Assembly: GCA_964544955.1 (NCBI GenBank)
Contig: CAZJEB010000004.1
Location: 1 to 64,000, forward strand
Length of the DNA stretch: 64,000 nt
Direction of reading: 5' to 3'
DNA from: JAAZPT01 sp964544955
GTDB taxonomy: Bacteria; Bacillota; Clostridia; Christensenellales; Aristaeellaceae
Under the pieces are notes generated by a model that saw only the letters and a list, made by a program, of their open reading frames with translations, ran no database searches and was not told where the DNA came from. Every line of letters begins with the position of its first letter. Position 1 is the first letter of the stretch. Both the position numbers and the translations under genes were made by a program. Below, piece by piece: positions 32,993-41,845 of the stretch.

Positions 32993-33739
32993 TCACAATA
33001 TCCCCAAAAAGCTATTGGCATAGTCTAAAAAGTTTAAAACAATATCGTTTACTGTGCTAAAGTATTTGTCGCTTTCATAGGCGGATAAGGCCTTTTCCAC
33101 AAGGGGTCTGTATTTTTCTGGAATATTATCTATACCCCATATAGCACCTTGTTGCTTGGAAAGTACAAGGTCATCCTTTTCAAAGGCTAAGGCTCTGCAA
33201 AGGCTTATCACCAAATGGCTAGGGTTTGTATCAATAAGTTGCTTATAATCCTTAAGCTCGTGCTTTAAGCTATCTAAATAAATATGCCTGGGTATTGGTC
33301 CAAATACATCATGTATAGGCGCACCATAAAGCACCTTGCCCACATGGCGTATTACGGAAAAGTGTGCGGCTAAGTTTTTATCAAAACCATTGCTTGTAAT
33401 ACAATAATCATCCAAACTATCCAACATTTTTTTGTGGTGTATTTGTGAATAGTGTAACTCATAAGGGGTGGGATATATAAAGGGCTTGCAAGCGTTTTCC
33501 AATACTACGCTCATTTCAAAACCCTTTTTAGGCGAAATGGCGCTCAAAAGGGTGCTTATTAATATAAGCTTTTCATCATGGGCAAGGGGTTTATTAATAA
33601 CCACAATAAAATCAATGTCGCTTTTATGGGGGTTAAAACAACCAAAGGCTAAAGAACCGTGAAGGTATATACCAACAAGCTTATTGCCCAAAGTGCTTTT
33701 ATACTTTTCAACAATTTGCATTAATACTTGCTTAAACAT
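32993..33739 (-). CDS. Nucleotidyltransferase of the aminoglycoside adenylyltransferase (AadA-like) type
   Basis: 248 residues from ATG 33739. The nucleotidyl-transfer motif is LHGSLAFGCFNPHKSDIDFI (GSxAxG...DID). The second half, LVISLCRALAFEKDDLVLSK and EKYRPLVEKALSAYES, fits the DUF4111 C-terminal domain of AadA/ANT(9) enzymes. Such enzymes transfer AMP to streptomycin or spectinomycin, but many chromosomal relatives have other substrates, so resistance is not assumed. The frame can extend to GTG 33751. Single gene. Confidence 0.8.
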   Translation of the reverse strand: MFKQVLMQIVEKYKSTLGNKLVGIYLHGSLAFGCFNPHKSDIDFIVVINKPLAHDEKLILISTLLSAISPKKGFEMSVVLENACKPFIYPTPYELHYSQIHHKKMLDSLDDYCITSNGFDKNLAAHFSVIRHVGKVLYGAPIHDVFGPIPRHIYLDSLKHELKDYKQLIDTNPSHLVISLCRALAFEKDDLVLSKQQGAIWGIDNIPEKYRPLVEKALSAYESDKYFSTVNDIVLNFLDYANSFLGIL

Positions 33740-33988
33740 GCTATCACCCACAAAATATTATACTGTATTATATGTATTATACATTATTTTAAAACAAAAT
33801 GTTTAAGTTTTGGTTAAATGTTTATCCTTAATTTCAACAAACACCCTCATATTTTAAACAAAAACAAAAAAATAGGGACTTAAAACGTTTTAGATTTTTT
33901 AATGCCTTGATAATAGCAATAAAGGTTATTATACTCAAGCCATAAAAGCTAATAGGCTTAATATTTTAAATGGCTTAGGGGGATAATC
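33740..33988. other. Intergenic region before the surface protein
   Basis: About 250 AT-rich bases. Apart from the promoter at 33907-33935 nothing is seen. Confidence 0.4.
33907..33935 (+). promoter_or_regulatory. Promoter of the surface protein gene
   Basis: TTGATA (33907-33912), 17 bases, TATACT (33930-33935). Confidence 0.6.
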
Positions 33989-36265
33989 ATGAATATTGCT
34001 AAAAGAATTGTTAAATTTGCTTTGATGGTTTTTTTATTCTTGTTGTTTTCTTTTACTGGTAATGCTATGGCATCTAGCCTTGATTTGCAAAATGCTATAA
34101 ATAATGTACCCGAGGGCACAACGGCAACAATAGCATTAACACAGCCTGTTTATAGCTTTAACGAAACAGTAACAATAAACAATAAAAACATTGTGTTAGA
34201 AGCCAAAGGTAATGTTAAATTTGTAAAAAGTGCCACATTTAAAGGAACATTTATTAATATAAACGATAATGCAAGCTTGGATGTAGGTAAAAATTTAATA
34301 TTTGATGGTGAGGGTATAGCAAGTGCGGCGGGTAATAGAAAAGGTGTTTTTATTCATGTATTAGGCAAACTAAATATAAACGGAACAAAGTTTATAAACA
34401 GCACTATGAGCTCTGGCTCTGGCATAGCACCCATATATGCCGATGGAGCTAAGGCAAAAGTAATATTCAACACTGGTGAATTTGCAAACAACTTGTATGG
34501 CACAGCAACAGGCGCTTATTCAGCTAACTGGTATTCCGCTGGGGCTTTTATATTAAATAATGGCGCCTATATGGAAATGAATGGCGGAACAATACACGAT
34601 AATAAGGTATCCTACTTTAAACACAACTCTTTTTTAGATAACTTGTGGGCAAATACAAGCTCCGCTGGGGCAATAATTGCAAATAGTGGCTCCAACTTTA
34701 TTTTAAATGGCGGGGATATTTACAATAACTTTTCATCAACTGGCGCAATACATGTGGGCGATACAGATATTTATAAATTTGATAGAAAACAAACAGACCC
34801 CTCAAAGCTTAATGTTTTAGATATTGCCAAATTTACATTCAATGGTGGAAGTGTTAGGGAAAACAAAGGCGCAGGCTTTTCTGGTGGAATTACAATATTT
34901 GGCAATGCTGAAGGCGTAATGAATGGTGGCTTAATTGATAAAAATAAAGGCTATGCGGGCGGTGCCATGCTTGTTATGGATTATTATGTTGATGGTACAC
35001 AAGGGGTAAACCAAACAAGGGCAAAGGTTAGTATAGATGAGTGGTCAAAGCTTTACCCGGCAGCCTTTACAATGAATAATGGAATCATTACAAACAACCT
35101 TGCCTTTACCTGTGGTGGTGGCATAGATGTATCATCAAACAAGGTTTTATTGCAAGGTGGCACAATAAAAGGCAATAAAGCGGGGGATCAAGGCGGTGGC
35201 GTGTATGTTACTGCCGTGCCCTATGTGCTAAAAATAAAAAATGCCTACATTGATGTAAATGAGGCAAGCAATAGTAAAACATGGATACATAGCAATGGTG
35301 TTATGGAAGATAATGGCAATGGGGGAACAAGCCTTTACCCATTAACTTTGGGCAGTGGAGGTGGTGTTTGGTTTTGCCCCACAGGTAATGCTCAATTCTA
35401 TGCAGAAAATGGCGCTATTATAATAAACAATACAGGCGAGTTTGCTGGGGACGACTTTAAAAATGAAGACCTTGTTCCCTTAAAATATACAATAAGCTTG
35501 CCAAATAGAACGCCTTTGGGTCAAAAAATTTATTGGTATAAAGATGCTAAAGGCGACCGTTATTCCTCAACAAACCAGGTTTTAGTTACAGATATTAATG
35601 GCAACACAGACCCTAACTCCTTAAAAGCACAAATAGAGGGGAATAATCCCTTGGCGGAAAAACCCTTATTCTCTTTATTTATAGCTAACAACATTGCAAA
35701 CAAAGGTGGGGGTATAGGCTCCAACGGAAGTGTTGTTATAGGCGAAATCCCTTTTGATCAACATGCTTATAAGGATATATTGGTGGAAAAACAATGGAAT
35801 GGTATAAACCCTAAACCCATAGAAGTTGAGGCTAGAATAAAGCTTAAAAACGGCTATGATTATTTAGTGGAAAAATTTGAGCTAAACCAAGCAAACTCCT
35901 TTGTTTATACCATTAAGGATTTACCTGCAAATGTTGATAATACCCCAATTGAAAATTTAATTTATATTAAGGAGCTTAATAGCAGCGAGTATAGCGTTAC
36001 AATAAACTCAATTATAAATATTGGTAGCAATGGGCCAAACAAGCTATTTAAAATAGTAATTACAAATAGTAAACCAGGAACCCCTACACCAGCGCCCACA
36101 CCAACATTAGCGCCTACTCCAACACCACCAATTACTCCAGTACCCCCTCAAAATGTGCCACAAACAGGGGATAATTCAAACATTGCCGTATATATTGCTT
36201 TAATATTCCTTTCCCTTGCCTGTGTTGCTGTAAGCATAAATAAAAAAGGCAAGAGTAATAGCTAA
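33989..36265 (+). CDS. Sortase-anchored surface protein with beta-helix and Cna-B-like domain
   Basis: 758 residues. Signal peptide within 1-28 (ALMVFLFLLFSFTGNAMA). Residues about 35-560 repeat short units such as FILNNGAYMEMNGGTIHDNK, FILNGGDIYNN and FTMNNGIITNNLAFTCGGGI, the coils of a right-handed parallel beta-helix. Residues about 595-690 (ILVEKQWNGINPKPIEVEAR) form a Cna-B-like domain. A Pro/Thr-rich wall-spanning linker follows. The end is VPQTG at 723-727, a hydrophobic helix and KKGK, a sorting signal in which Val replaces the usual Leu. It should be linked to peptidoglycan and act in adhesion or glycan binding. No sortase gene is in the window. Confidence 0.85.
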   Translation: MNIAKRIVKFALMVFLFLLFSFTGNAMASSLDLQNAINNVPEGTTATIALTQPVYSFNETVTINNKNIVLEAKGNVKFVKSATFKGTFININDNASLDVGKNLIFDGEGIASAAGNRKGVFIHVLGKLNINGTKFINSTMSSGSGIAPIYADGAKAKVIFNTGEFANNLYGTATGAYSANWYSAGAFILNNGAYMEMNGGTIHDNKVSYFKHNSFLDNLWANTSSAGAIIANSGSNFILNGGDIYNNFSSTGAIHVGDTDIYKFDRKQTDPSKLNVLDIAKFTFNGGSVRENKGAGFSGGITIFGNAEGVMNGGLIDKNKGYAGGAMLVMDYYVDGTQGVNQTRAKVSIDEWSKLYPAAFTMNNGIITNNLAFTCGGGIDVSSNKVLLQGGTIKGNKAGDQGGGVYVTAVPYVLKIKNAYIDVNEASNSKTWIHSNGVMEDNGNGGTSLYPLTLGSGGGVWFCPTGNAQFYAENGAIIINNTGEFAGDDFKNEDLVPLKYTISLPNRTPLGQKIYWYKDAKGDRYSSTNQVLVTDINGNTDPNSLKAQIEGNNPLAEKPLFSLFIANNIANKGGGIGSNGSVVIGEIPFDQHAYKDILVEKQWNGINPKPIEVEARIKLKNGYDYLVEKFELNQANSFVYTIKDLPANVDNTPIENLIYIKELNSSEYSVTINSIINIGSNGPNKLFKIVITNSKPGTPTPAPTPTLAPTPTPPITPVPPQNVPQTGDNSNIAVYIALIFLSLACVAVSINKKGKSNS

Positions 36266-36270
36266 TATTA

Positions 36271-36298
36271 AAAGAACCACAATATACTGTGGTTCTTT
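36271..36298 (+). terminator. Terminator after the surface protein gene
   Basis: AAAGAACCACA, loop of six, TGTGGTTCTTT. The T run is short. Confidence 0.7.
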
Positions 36299-36331
36299 GT
36301 AATTATTGCTTTTTGTGCCTGAATATCGGGT

Positions 36332-37048
36332 TTAATTCCCTTTGCCTTTTTCCCACTCGCTTATTACCCAGTCTTCATCTTTGGGGAGGGGCTTTTCCTC
36401 CCTCTCGTGTGTTACCTTGTTAAGTTCCTCATATTTAATTAATTTGCCTTCGTTATCGTAAGTTCTAAAGGATAGGGATAGCCTTTCGTCATTGGCATTA
36501 AATACTTCTTTTTGGGTTACATAGCCATTGTTGCCCATATGGTTTAATGTGCCAAGCCATATTTCGCTTATATCGCCACTAGGGGTATAGTAGGTTATTG
36601 AAGTGTTGGTTAAAAGGCCAGTTTCATCATAGTTGTTGTTTAATAATGAAAGCATCATACCATTTTCATCAAAAGCACTTACACTTGTTAAAGCAATTTC
36701 ACCACTTGGTAAATATTCTGTATAGCTTGATTCAATAATTTGCCCATTTTTTGATATTTGTGTATAGTTGCTTATTAAGGTGTTTTCAATGTTGTACCTA
36801 GCTGTTATTTGGGTTTCTATACCATTCTTATTACTAATTACCATTTTTTCATAAGCTTCAGCTACAATGCTTTCAATGTTTTTAGCATTAGCGTATTGTG
36901 TAAAAATAGCATTGGGCTCGCTGGAATCAGTGCCTGCACGTAACCAAGTTTCATTGCCAATATCCTGCCAATCTTCCCAGTTAATTTCTGCCTGTGCTAC
37001 TGATATAGCTAAAAACAAACATATAAGTAAACAAATTGTTTTTCTCAT
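36332..37048 (-). CDS. Secreted protein with repeated YD/REV-like strands
   Basis: 238 residues with signal peptide MRKTICLLICLFLAISVAQA. The mature part has irregular repeats: SSYTEYLPSGEIALTSVSAF, then DENGMMLSLLNNNYDETGLL, then TNTSITYYTPSGDISEIW and RTYDNEGKLIKYEE, similar to antitoxin-like or MORN-like Y-D-x-x-G repeats seen in surface proteins. Its role is unknown. No anchor. It is next to the tRNA operon but has its own start and ribosome site (AAAAGGGGG). Confidence 0.65.
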   Translation of the reverse strand: MRKTICLLICLFLAISVAQAEINWEDWQDIGNETWLRAGTDSSEPNAIFTQYANAKNIESIVAEAYEKMVISNKNGIETQITARYNIENTLISNYTQISKNGQIIESSYTEYLPSGEIALTSVSAFDENGMMLSLLNNNYDETGLLTNTSITYYTPSGDISEIWLGTLNHMGNNGYVTQKEVFNANDERLSLSFRTYDNEGKLIKYEELNKVTHEREEKPLPKDEDWVISEWEKGKGN

Positions 37049-37121
37049 ATATAAGCCCCCTTTTTATTTAAATTTTAGCATATAAATATAAAAATATCAA
37101 TTTGGCACTAATAATTCCAAA

Positions 37122-37149
37122 ATAAAAAAATCGCCAACATTAGCGATTT
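37122..37149 (-). terminator. Terminator of the tRNA operon
   Basis: Minus strand AAATCGC, eight-base loop, GCGATTT, then five T and ATTTT. It begins directly after the CCA end of tRNA-Leu. Confidence 0.85.
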
Positions 37150-37236
37150 TGGTGCGGAAAACAGGACTTGAACCTGCAAGAAGTTACCCTCACTAGAATC
37201 TGAATCTAGCGCGTATGCCAATTCCGCCATTTCCGC
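37150..37236 (-). tRNA. tRNA-Leu, anticodon CAG
   Basis: Acceptor GCGGAAA pairs fully with TTTCCGC; anticodon arm CTAGA-TTCAGAT-TCTAG; long variable arm as expected for leucine; T arm with TTCAAGT; encoded CCA. Last gene of the seven-tRNA operon. Confidence 0.95.
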
Positions 37237-37283
37237 AAAAAAGGGGAAAATAAATGCCGTGCATACACACGGCATATTAATTT

Positions 37284-37368
<85 letters not shown>

Positions 37369-37391
37369 ACGGCAAGTAAAAAAGTTATCAT

Positions 37392-37467
37392 TGGAGCTGG
37401 TGATGGGACTCGAACCCGCAACCTGCTGATTACAAATCAGCTGCTCTGCCAATTGAGCTACACCAGC
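37392..37467 (-). tRNA. tRNA-Thr, anticodon TGT
   Basis: Acceptor GCTGGTG/CACCAGC, anticodon arm GCTGA-TTTGTAA-TCAGC, T loop TTCGAGT, discriminator T, encoded CCA. Confidence 0.95.
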
Positions 37468-37489
37468 AAGACCCAACCAGCAAGAAAAA

Positions 37490-37566
37490 TGGCGACCCGG
37501 AAGGGGCTCGAACCCTCGACCTCCAGCGTGACAGGCTGGCATTCTAACCAACTGAACTACCGGGCC
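37490..37566 (-). tRNA. tRNA-Asp, anticodon GTC
   Basis: Acceptor GGCCCGG/CCGGGTC with one G-T pair, anticodon arm CCAGC-CTGTCAC-GCTGG, discriminator G, encoded CCA. A target of tgt. Confidence 0.95.
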
Positions 37567-37573
37567 ATAAAAG

Positions 37574-37650
37574 TGGTGGGCCTTCAGGGACTCGAACCCC
37601 GGACAAACCGGTTATGAGCCGGTTGCTCTAACCAACTGAGCTAAAGGCCC
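37574..37650 (-). tRNA. tRNA with anticodon CAT (elongator Met or Ile2)
   Basis: Acceptor GGGCCTT/AAGGCCC; anticodon arm ACCGG-CTCATAA-CCGGT; encoded CCA. The first acceptor pair is G-C, so it is not the initiator. CAT anticodons are shared by elongator methionine and by isoleucine tRNA modified with lysidine; sequence alone does not separate them with certainty here. Confidence 0.9.
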
Positions 37651-37681
37651 GCAAAGCCTGTAAAGGCTTGATGCGAAAAAG

Positions 37682-37756
37682 TGGTGACTCCTACGGGAAT
37701 CGAACCCGTGTTACCGCCGTGAAAGGGCGATGTCTTGACCGCTTGACCAAGGAGCC
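37682..37756 (-). tRNA. tRNA-Glu, anticodon TTC
   Basis: Acceptor GGCTCCT/AGGAGTC with one G-T pair, anticodon arm CGCC-CTTTCAC-GGCG, T loop TTCGATT, encoded CCA. Confidence 0.95.
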
Positions 37757-37772
37757 AATAAAATGCGCATTA

Positions 37773-37849
37773 TGGTCGGGGTGAGAGGATTCGAACCTCC
37801 GGCCCCATGCTCCCAAAGCACGTGCGCTACCAGGCTGCGCTACACCCCG
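37773..37849 (-). tRNA. tRNA-Pro, anticodon TGG
   Basis: Acceptor CGGGGTG/CACCCCG, anticodon arm CGTGC-TTTGGGA-GCATG, T loop TTCGAAT, encoded CCA. First gene of the operon. Confidence 0.95.
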
Positions 37850-37886
37850 CAATGCGTTGCGTTGTATTATACAAGCGACAAAATCA

Positions 37887-37915
37887 ATAATACATTAATA
37901 TTAAAGTTTTGTCAA
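37887..37915 (-). promoter_or_regulatory. Promoter of the tRNA operon
   Basis: Minus strand TTGACA (37910-37915), 17 bases, TATTAT (37887-37892). A second TATAAT nearer to tRNA-Pro has no -35. Confidence 0.75.
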
Positions 37916-38149
37916 CAGTTTTTTTGAAGTTTTTTTGAAAATTATTTTTAATTATTTTACCCAAGGGGCTAAGCTTAAAGGCTTTATTTAAAACAAGCTT
38001 ACAAGGCTATAGAGTGGAAATGTTGAACAACTATTATGAAGTTTTGGTACATAGCTTAAAATATAATGATTATGTCAAAACTACACATATAAATAACGCT
38101 TATATGCTATACTTAATAAAAATATATTTAATAGCGAAAGGAATTAATT
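37916..38149. other. Intergenic stretch between tRNA operon and membrane protein gene
   Basis: AT-rich, no frame with a ribosome site. A TATACT at about 38108 could be a -10 for the gene at 38150, but I see no matching -35. Confidence 0.35.
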
Positions 38150-38641
38150 ATGAATAATTATTTAGAAATTTTACTAGATACTAAACATTTACCATCTATT
38201 ATAAGTATTATTGTAGTGATAATAAGTGGCTTTATAACATTTTTGACTATAAAAGTAAATAATAAGAACCAAATTCAATTTGAAATTAGAAAAATGAAAC
38301 AATCTATGTATCTTGATTATATGAGTGCAATTGGCGATTATGGAAATATGGGCAAGAACAGAACTAAAGAAGAAAAAGATAAAAATACTAATTTATTTGT
38401 TGATGCACATAATAAATTAATTTTAATTGGAAATTCAAAAATAATAAGAGCAATGGATGAGTTTGAAATTTGCATGAAGAAGAATGATGAAGAAAGAGAA
38501 AAAGGTGAATATTCAATTAAACTGGACAAACTAATAAAAGCCTTAAGACAAGATTTACTAGCAAAAAAAATGGTGAATATTGGCGTAGGTAGACTATATC
38601 TACTTACTTTATTAGAATCAAATAATGAAAATTCAAATTAA
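38150..38641 (+). CDS. Membrane-anchored protein of unknown function
   Basis: 163 residues. One membrane helix at about 14-35 (LPSIISIIVVIISGFITFLT), then a charged, helical cytoplasmic domain (QIQFEIRKMKQSMYLDYMSA, NRTKEEKDKNTNLFVDAHNK, GEYSIKLDKLIKALRQDLL). No family recognised. It is clearly more AT-rich than mnmG next to it and sits at a tRNA operon, which suggests acquisition. AAAGGA lies 9 bases before ATG. The shape, a single helix plus a helical domain, is seen among phage exclusion and toxin-like effectors, but that is only a resemblance. Confidence 0.65.
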   Translation: MNNYLEILLDTKHLPSIISIIVVIISGFITFLTIKVNNKNQIQFEIRKMKQSMYLDYMSAIGDYGNMGKNRTKEEKDKNTNLFVDAHNKLILIGNSKIIRAMDEFEICMKKNDEEREKGEYSIKLDKLIKALRQDLLAKKMVNIGVGRLYLLTLLESNNENSN

Positions 38642-38720
38642 TCTTTAAATACAAATCAAATATTAGTAATTGACGAATACAAACGAAAATTTAGGTGTTT
38701 ATAAAATTATCGTTGATTTC

Positions 38721-40553
38721 CTAATTCTTCTTTTTAAGCCATACCATAAGCACAGCAATATCCGCAGGGCTTACGCCACTTATTCGGCTTGCTTGGGAAA
38801 GGGAACGGGGCTTTTGTTGGTTTAGCTTTTGTTGCGCCTCTATGCGTAGGCCTTGTATTGTGGTATAGTCTACATCCTTAGGTAGTAGCTTGTTTTCCAT
38901 GTTTTGAGCCCTAGCAATTTGCTCCTCTTCACGCTTTAGGTAGCCTGCATATTTTATTGTAAGTATAGCTTGCTCTTTAGCGCTTTCATCAAAGTTTGCC
39001 ACCTCGGGAACTTGAATTTCAATATCCTCAAGGGTGATTTCTGGGCGCCTTAGCAATGTGGAGGCGGGTAGGCTAGGGGTATTTTTTACACCCACTTCAT
39101 CGGGCTTTTTAACACTGGAAGTATCCAACAATTTTATTAAACTGCTTGTTTGGGTACGCTTGCGATCCATACGGCGCATACGCTCCTCACTGGCAAGGCC
39201 AATGTTATAACCTTGCTCTGTAAGGCGAATATCGGCATTATCTTGGCGTAGGCTAAGCCTGTGTTCAACACGGCCAGTCATCATACGGTAGGGCTCGTTT
39301 GTACCCTTTGTAGATAAATCATCAACAAGCACGCCAATATAGCTGTTATCACGGGTTAGTATAAGGGGATCCTTGCCCTTTAAGTATTGCACAGCGTTTA
39401 TGCCAGCTAATAAACCTTGGGCAGCTGCCTCCTCATAACCGGATGAACCGTTTATTTGACCCGCTAAATACATACCTTTAAGGTGCTTTGCACCAAGGGT
39501 AATATCAAGGGCAGTGGGGTCTATACAGTCATACTCTATGGCATAGGCTGGGCGTGTGAGTACAGCGCGCCTTAGGCCTGGAACTGTGCGGTACATTTGC
39601 CATTGTATGCGCTCGGGTAAACTTGATGAAAAACCTTGAACATACCACTCTGGGTTTTTTGCCCCCTCAGGCTCTAAAAATAGGGGATGCCTATCCTTAT
39701 CCGCAAAGCGAACAATTTTATCCTCAATGCTGGGGCAATAACGTGTACCTGTGGCGTTTATAAGGCCAGAGTACATGGGTGAAAGGTGTATGTTATCTAA
39801 TATAATTTTGTGGGTTTCTTCATTTGTGTAGGTTAGGTAGCATAGATGAGTGTTTTTAGGCAATTCATCCGTAAGGAAAGAAAAGGGAACTGGTGGCTCG
39901 TCACCTGATTGGGCTTGCATTTCATCCCAATCTATAGATCTATAATCTATACGGGCGGGTGTGCCAGTTTTAAAACGCCTTATGCTAAAACCAATATCCA
40001 TAAGGGATTGGCTTAGGCCTGTGGCATGGGCTAAACCTTGGGGGCCACATTCACGAACATAATCGCCAATAAGCACCCTACTGTTAAGGTATACACCACA
40101 GGTGGCAATAACAGCCTTGCAGTTTATTACATCCCCAGAGGCAACTTTAACCCCAACAACTTCACCATTTTGTGTGAGTATTTCCGTGGCTTCAGCTTGC
40201 CAAAGGGTAAGGTTATCACAAGCCATAACAATGTTAAGCATAGTTTGTTGATAGGCACGCTTATCCGCTTGGGCACGAAGGCTGTATACTGCGGGGCCTT
40301 TACCACGGTTTAGCATACGGCTTTGTAGGGATACGGCATCGGCAGTTATACCCATTTGGCCACCAAGGGCATCAAGCTCGCGCACAAGGTGACCTTTGCC
40401 TGTGCCACCAATGGAGGGGTTGCAGGGCATAAGGGCTACACCATCTATGCTAAGGGTCATAAGTAGGGTGTTCATACCAAGGCGGGCAGAGGCTAATGCG
40501 GCCTCAACGCCAGCATGGCCAGCACCTATAACTACTATATCAAAATTATGCAT
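38721..40553 (-). CDS. mnmG: tRNA uridine-5-carboxymethylaminomethyl modification enzyme MnmG
   Basis: 610 residues, usual length. FAD-binding start FDIVVIGAGHAGVEAALASA, then CNPSIGGTGKGHLVRELDAL, TCGVYLNSRVLIGDYVRECG, and GLYLAGQING-like text GMYLAGQINGSSGYEEAAAQ. The C-terminal helical domain ends LSQASRISGVSPADIAVLMV. With MnmE it adds the carboxymethylaminomethyl group to wobble uridine 34 of several tRNAs. mnmE is not in the window. Its ATG overlaps the stop of the ttcA-like gene by 8 bases, coupling the two tRNA modification enzymes. Confidence 0.95.
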   Translation of the reverse strand: MHNFDIVVIGAGHAGVEAALASARLGMNTLLMTLSIDGVALMPCNPSIGGTGKGHLVRELDALGGQMGITADAVSLQSRMLNRGKGPAVYSLRAQADKRAYQQTMLNIVMACDNLTLWQAEATEILTQNGEVVGVKVASGDVINCKAVIATCGVYLNSRVLIGDYVRECGPQGLAHATGLSQSLMDIGFSIRRFKTGTPARIDYRSIDWDEMQAQSGDEPPVPFSFLTDELPKNTHLCYLTYTNEETHKIILDNIHLSPMYSGLINATGTRYCPSIEDKIVRFADKDRHPLFLEPEGAKNPEWYVQGFSSSLPERIQWQMYRTVPGLRRAVLTRPAYAIEYDCIDPTALDITLGAKHLKGMYLAGQINGSSGYEEAAAQGLLAGINAVQYLKGKDPLILTRDNSYIGVLVDDLSTKGTNEPYRMMTGRVEHRLSLRQDNADIRLTEQGYNIGLASEERMRRMDRKRTQTSSLIKLLDTSSVKKPDEVGVKNTPSLPASTLLRRPEITLEDIEIQVPEVANFDESAKEQAILTIKYAGYLKREEEQIARAQNMENKLLPKDVDYTTIQGLRIEAQQKLNQQKPRSLSQASRISGVSPADIAVLMVWLKKKN

Positions 40554-41280
40554 TGTGTTCCTCCGTAGGCTTTATCCAAAGGGAATCGGGTTTAAAGTTT
40601 TGTAAGGCGTGTAGTACACGGTCTTGCAAGTTAGGGTATTCAAGGCTAAGCCTTGCAATTAGTTGTTTTACTTCCTCCCTGCCAGTTGTGCCATCAACAG
40701 GGCAGGCATTTTTTTGTACAGGCATGTTTAATTGGCGTTCAAGCTTTATAACTTGCTTTTCAGGTAGATATATAAGGGGGCGAATAACGGTTATATCACT
40801 ACGGCTCATATATGTTTTTGGGGCGAAGGTGTGTAAACGGCCCTCGTTTAATAGGCTCATAAATAAGGTTTGTACAGCATCATCACGGTGGTGGCCAAGG
40901 GCAAGCTTGTTGCAACCGGCAGCTTTGGCAAGGTCACATAGCATACCACGGCGCATTTTAGCGCAAAGGGCACAAGGTGATTTTTCCTTACGGATATTAA
41001 AAATAATATCATAAAGCTCGCTGTTGTGTATGGTGTATTCAATATCCAAACTATCGCAAAGCTCTTGCAACTTTTCAGTTTCCAAGGGTTTATAGCCCAT
41101 ACTTATGGTAAAGGCATGAACTTTATAGTTTTTGCCAGTAAATTTACGGTATAGGGAAAGGGCGTGGAGTAGGAGAATACTATCCTTGCCACCTGAAAGG
41201 CCTATGGCAATTTTATCGCCATCTTCTATTAAATTAAAGTCTTTATCTGCTTTACGTAAGCAACCCAAAGTGGTTTTCAT
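40546..41280 (-). CDS. TtcA-like tRNA thiolation enzyme (PP-loop ATPase)
   Basis: 244 residues from ATG 41280, which has CAGGAGG 7 bases upstream; the frame is open further but the extension is not protein-like. PP-loop DKIAIGLSGGKDSILLLHAL, the two Cys in EKSPCALCAKMRRGMLCDLA and LALGHHRDDAVQTLFMSLLN are the signature of TtcA-type enzymes, which thiolate cytidine 32 of tRNA with an iron-sulphur cluster. Bacillota relatives may act on other positions. Co-transcribed with mnmG. Confidence 0.85.
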   Translation of the reverse strand: MKTTLGCLRKADKDFNLIEDGDKIAIGLSGGKDSILLLHALSLYRKFTGKNYKVHAFTISMGYKPLETEKLQELCDSLDIEYTIHNSELYDIIFNIRKEKSPCALCAKMRRGMLCDLAKAAGCNKLALGHHRDDAVQTLFMSLLNEGRLHTFAPKTYMSRSDITVIRPLIYLPEKQVIKLERQLNMPVQKNACPVDGTTGREEVKQLIARLSLEYPNLQDRVLHALQNFKPDSLWIKPTEEHNA

Positions 41281-41362
41281 TATAATCCTCCTGTGCGTAT
41301 GGGCACAGTATGATATTATAGCAATTTGAGATGAATATCGCAATATTAAATAGGAGCGGAAT

Positions 41363-41569
41363 GTGGGGTCAAGGGTGTCACACCCTTGCGGGTGTGGGCA
41401 GAGCCCACGAAAGAACAAGGCGATAGCCTTAAACCTTTGCAAAAAGATAGCAAACGGGAGCGTAGAGCGACAATGTTTGCGAAGTTCGTAAGAAAAACGG
41501 GAGAGATGGGGTCAAGGCGTCACGCCTTGCGGGAGCGTTGAGCAACAATGTTTGCGTGATAGCGAGAAA
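41363..41569 (+). repeat. Dispersed multi-hairpin repeat, copy 2 (with a truncated tandem copy)
   Basis: The first unit has the stem CAAGGGTG/CACCCTTG (41370-41388) and GTGGGC-AGA-GCCCAC, both changed from copy 1 yet still fully paired, then AAGGC-GATA-GCCTT and the GCAAAC...GTTTGC arm. A second, internally deleted unit follows at 41509-41555, with CAAGGCG/CGCCTTG joined directly to GGGAGCGTTGAGCAACAATG. The heptamer array and first hairpins are missing here. Confidence 0.8.
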
Positions 41570-41637
41570 AGCAATGTTTGATAAAAGTTGTTATTAACCA
41601 TTTTAAAAAGCATTTATTTTTTAATGTTGTTAGCTTT

Positions 41638-41700
41638 TCCCCACATTTATACTATAACATAAGCATATTTTAAAAAGCTCAATTTTCACCTTTTTATTAT
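41638..41700 (+). repeat. Degraded terminator module, copy 2
   Basis: CCCACATTT, then ACTATAACATA, then AAAAAGCTCAATTTTCACC and TTTTTATTATAGC align with the module at 474-540, but the hairpin arms are broken (GCTCA versus TTCACC). Confidence 0.6.
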
Positions 41701-41796
41701 AGCATCAAACAAGCTTGTTGTGTTGCTTTGAAGCTTGTTTAAAGTTTTTTTAATGGGGGTTATTGCCTTTTAATTTTTTAATATCATTTAAGCAAT

Positions 41797-41829
41797 AAAA
41801 AAAGCCTAGGCGCTTGCCCATGCTTTTTA
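41797..41829 (-). terminator. Terminator of the DUF3021 gene
   Basis: Minus strand AAAGCATGGGC, loop AAGC, GCCTAGGCTTT with one mismatch and one G-T pair, then TTTT. Confidence 0.7.
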
Positions 41830-41845
41830 TTTGTTGTGTTGCGTG

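Noticed and set aside
32993..33739. Clinical aminoglycoside resistance gene
   Set aside because: The fold fits, but it is a lone chromosomal-looking gene with no mobile context; the substrate cannot be inferred.
41281..41442. Longer N-terminus for the TtcA-like protein
   Set aside because: The extra residues do not resemble the family and AGGAGG precedes ATG 41280.
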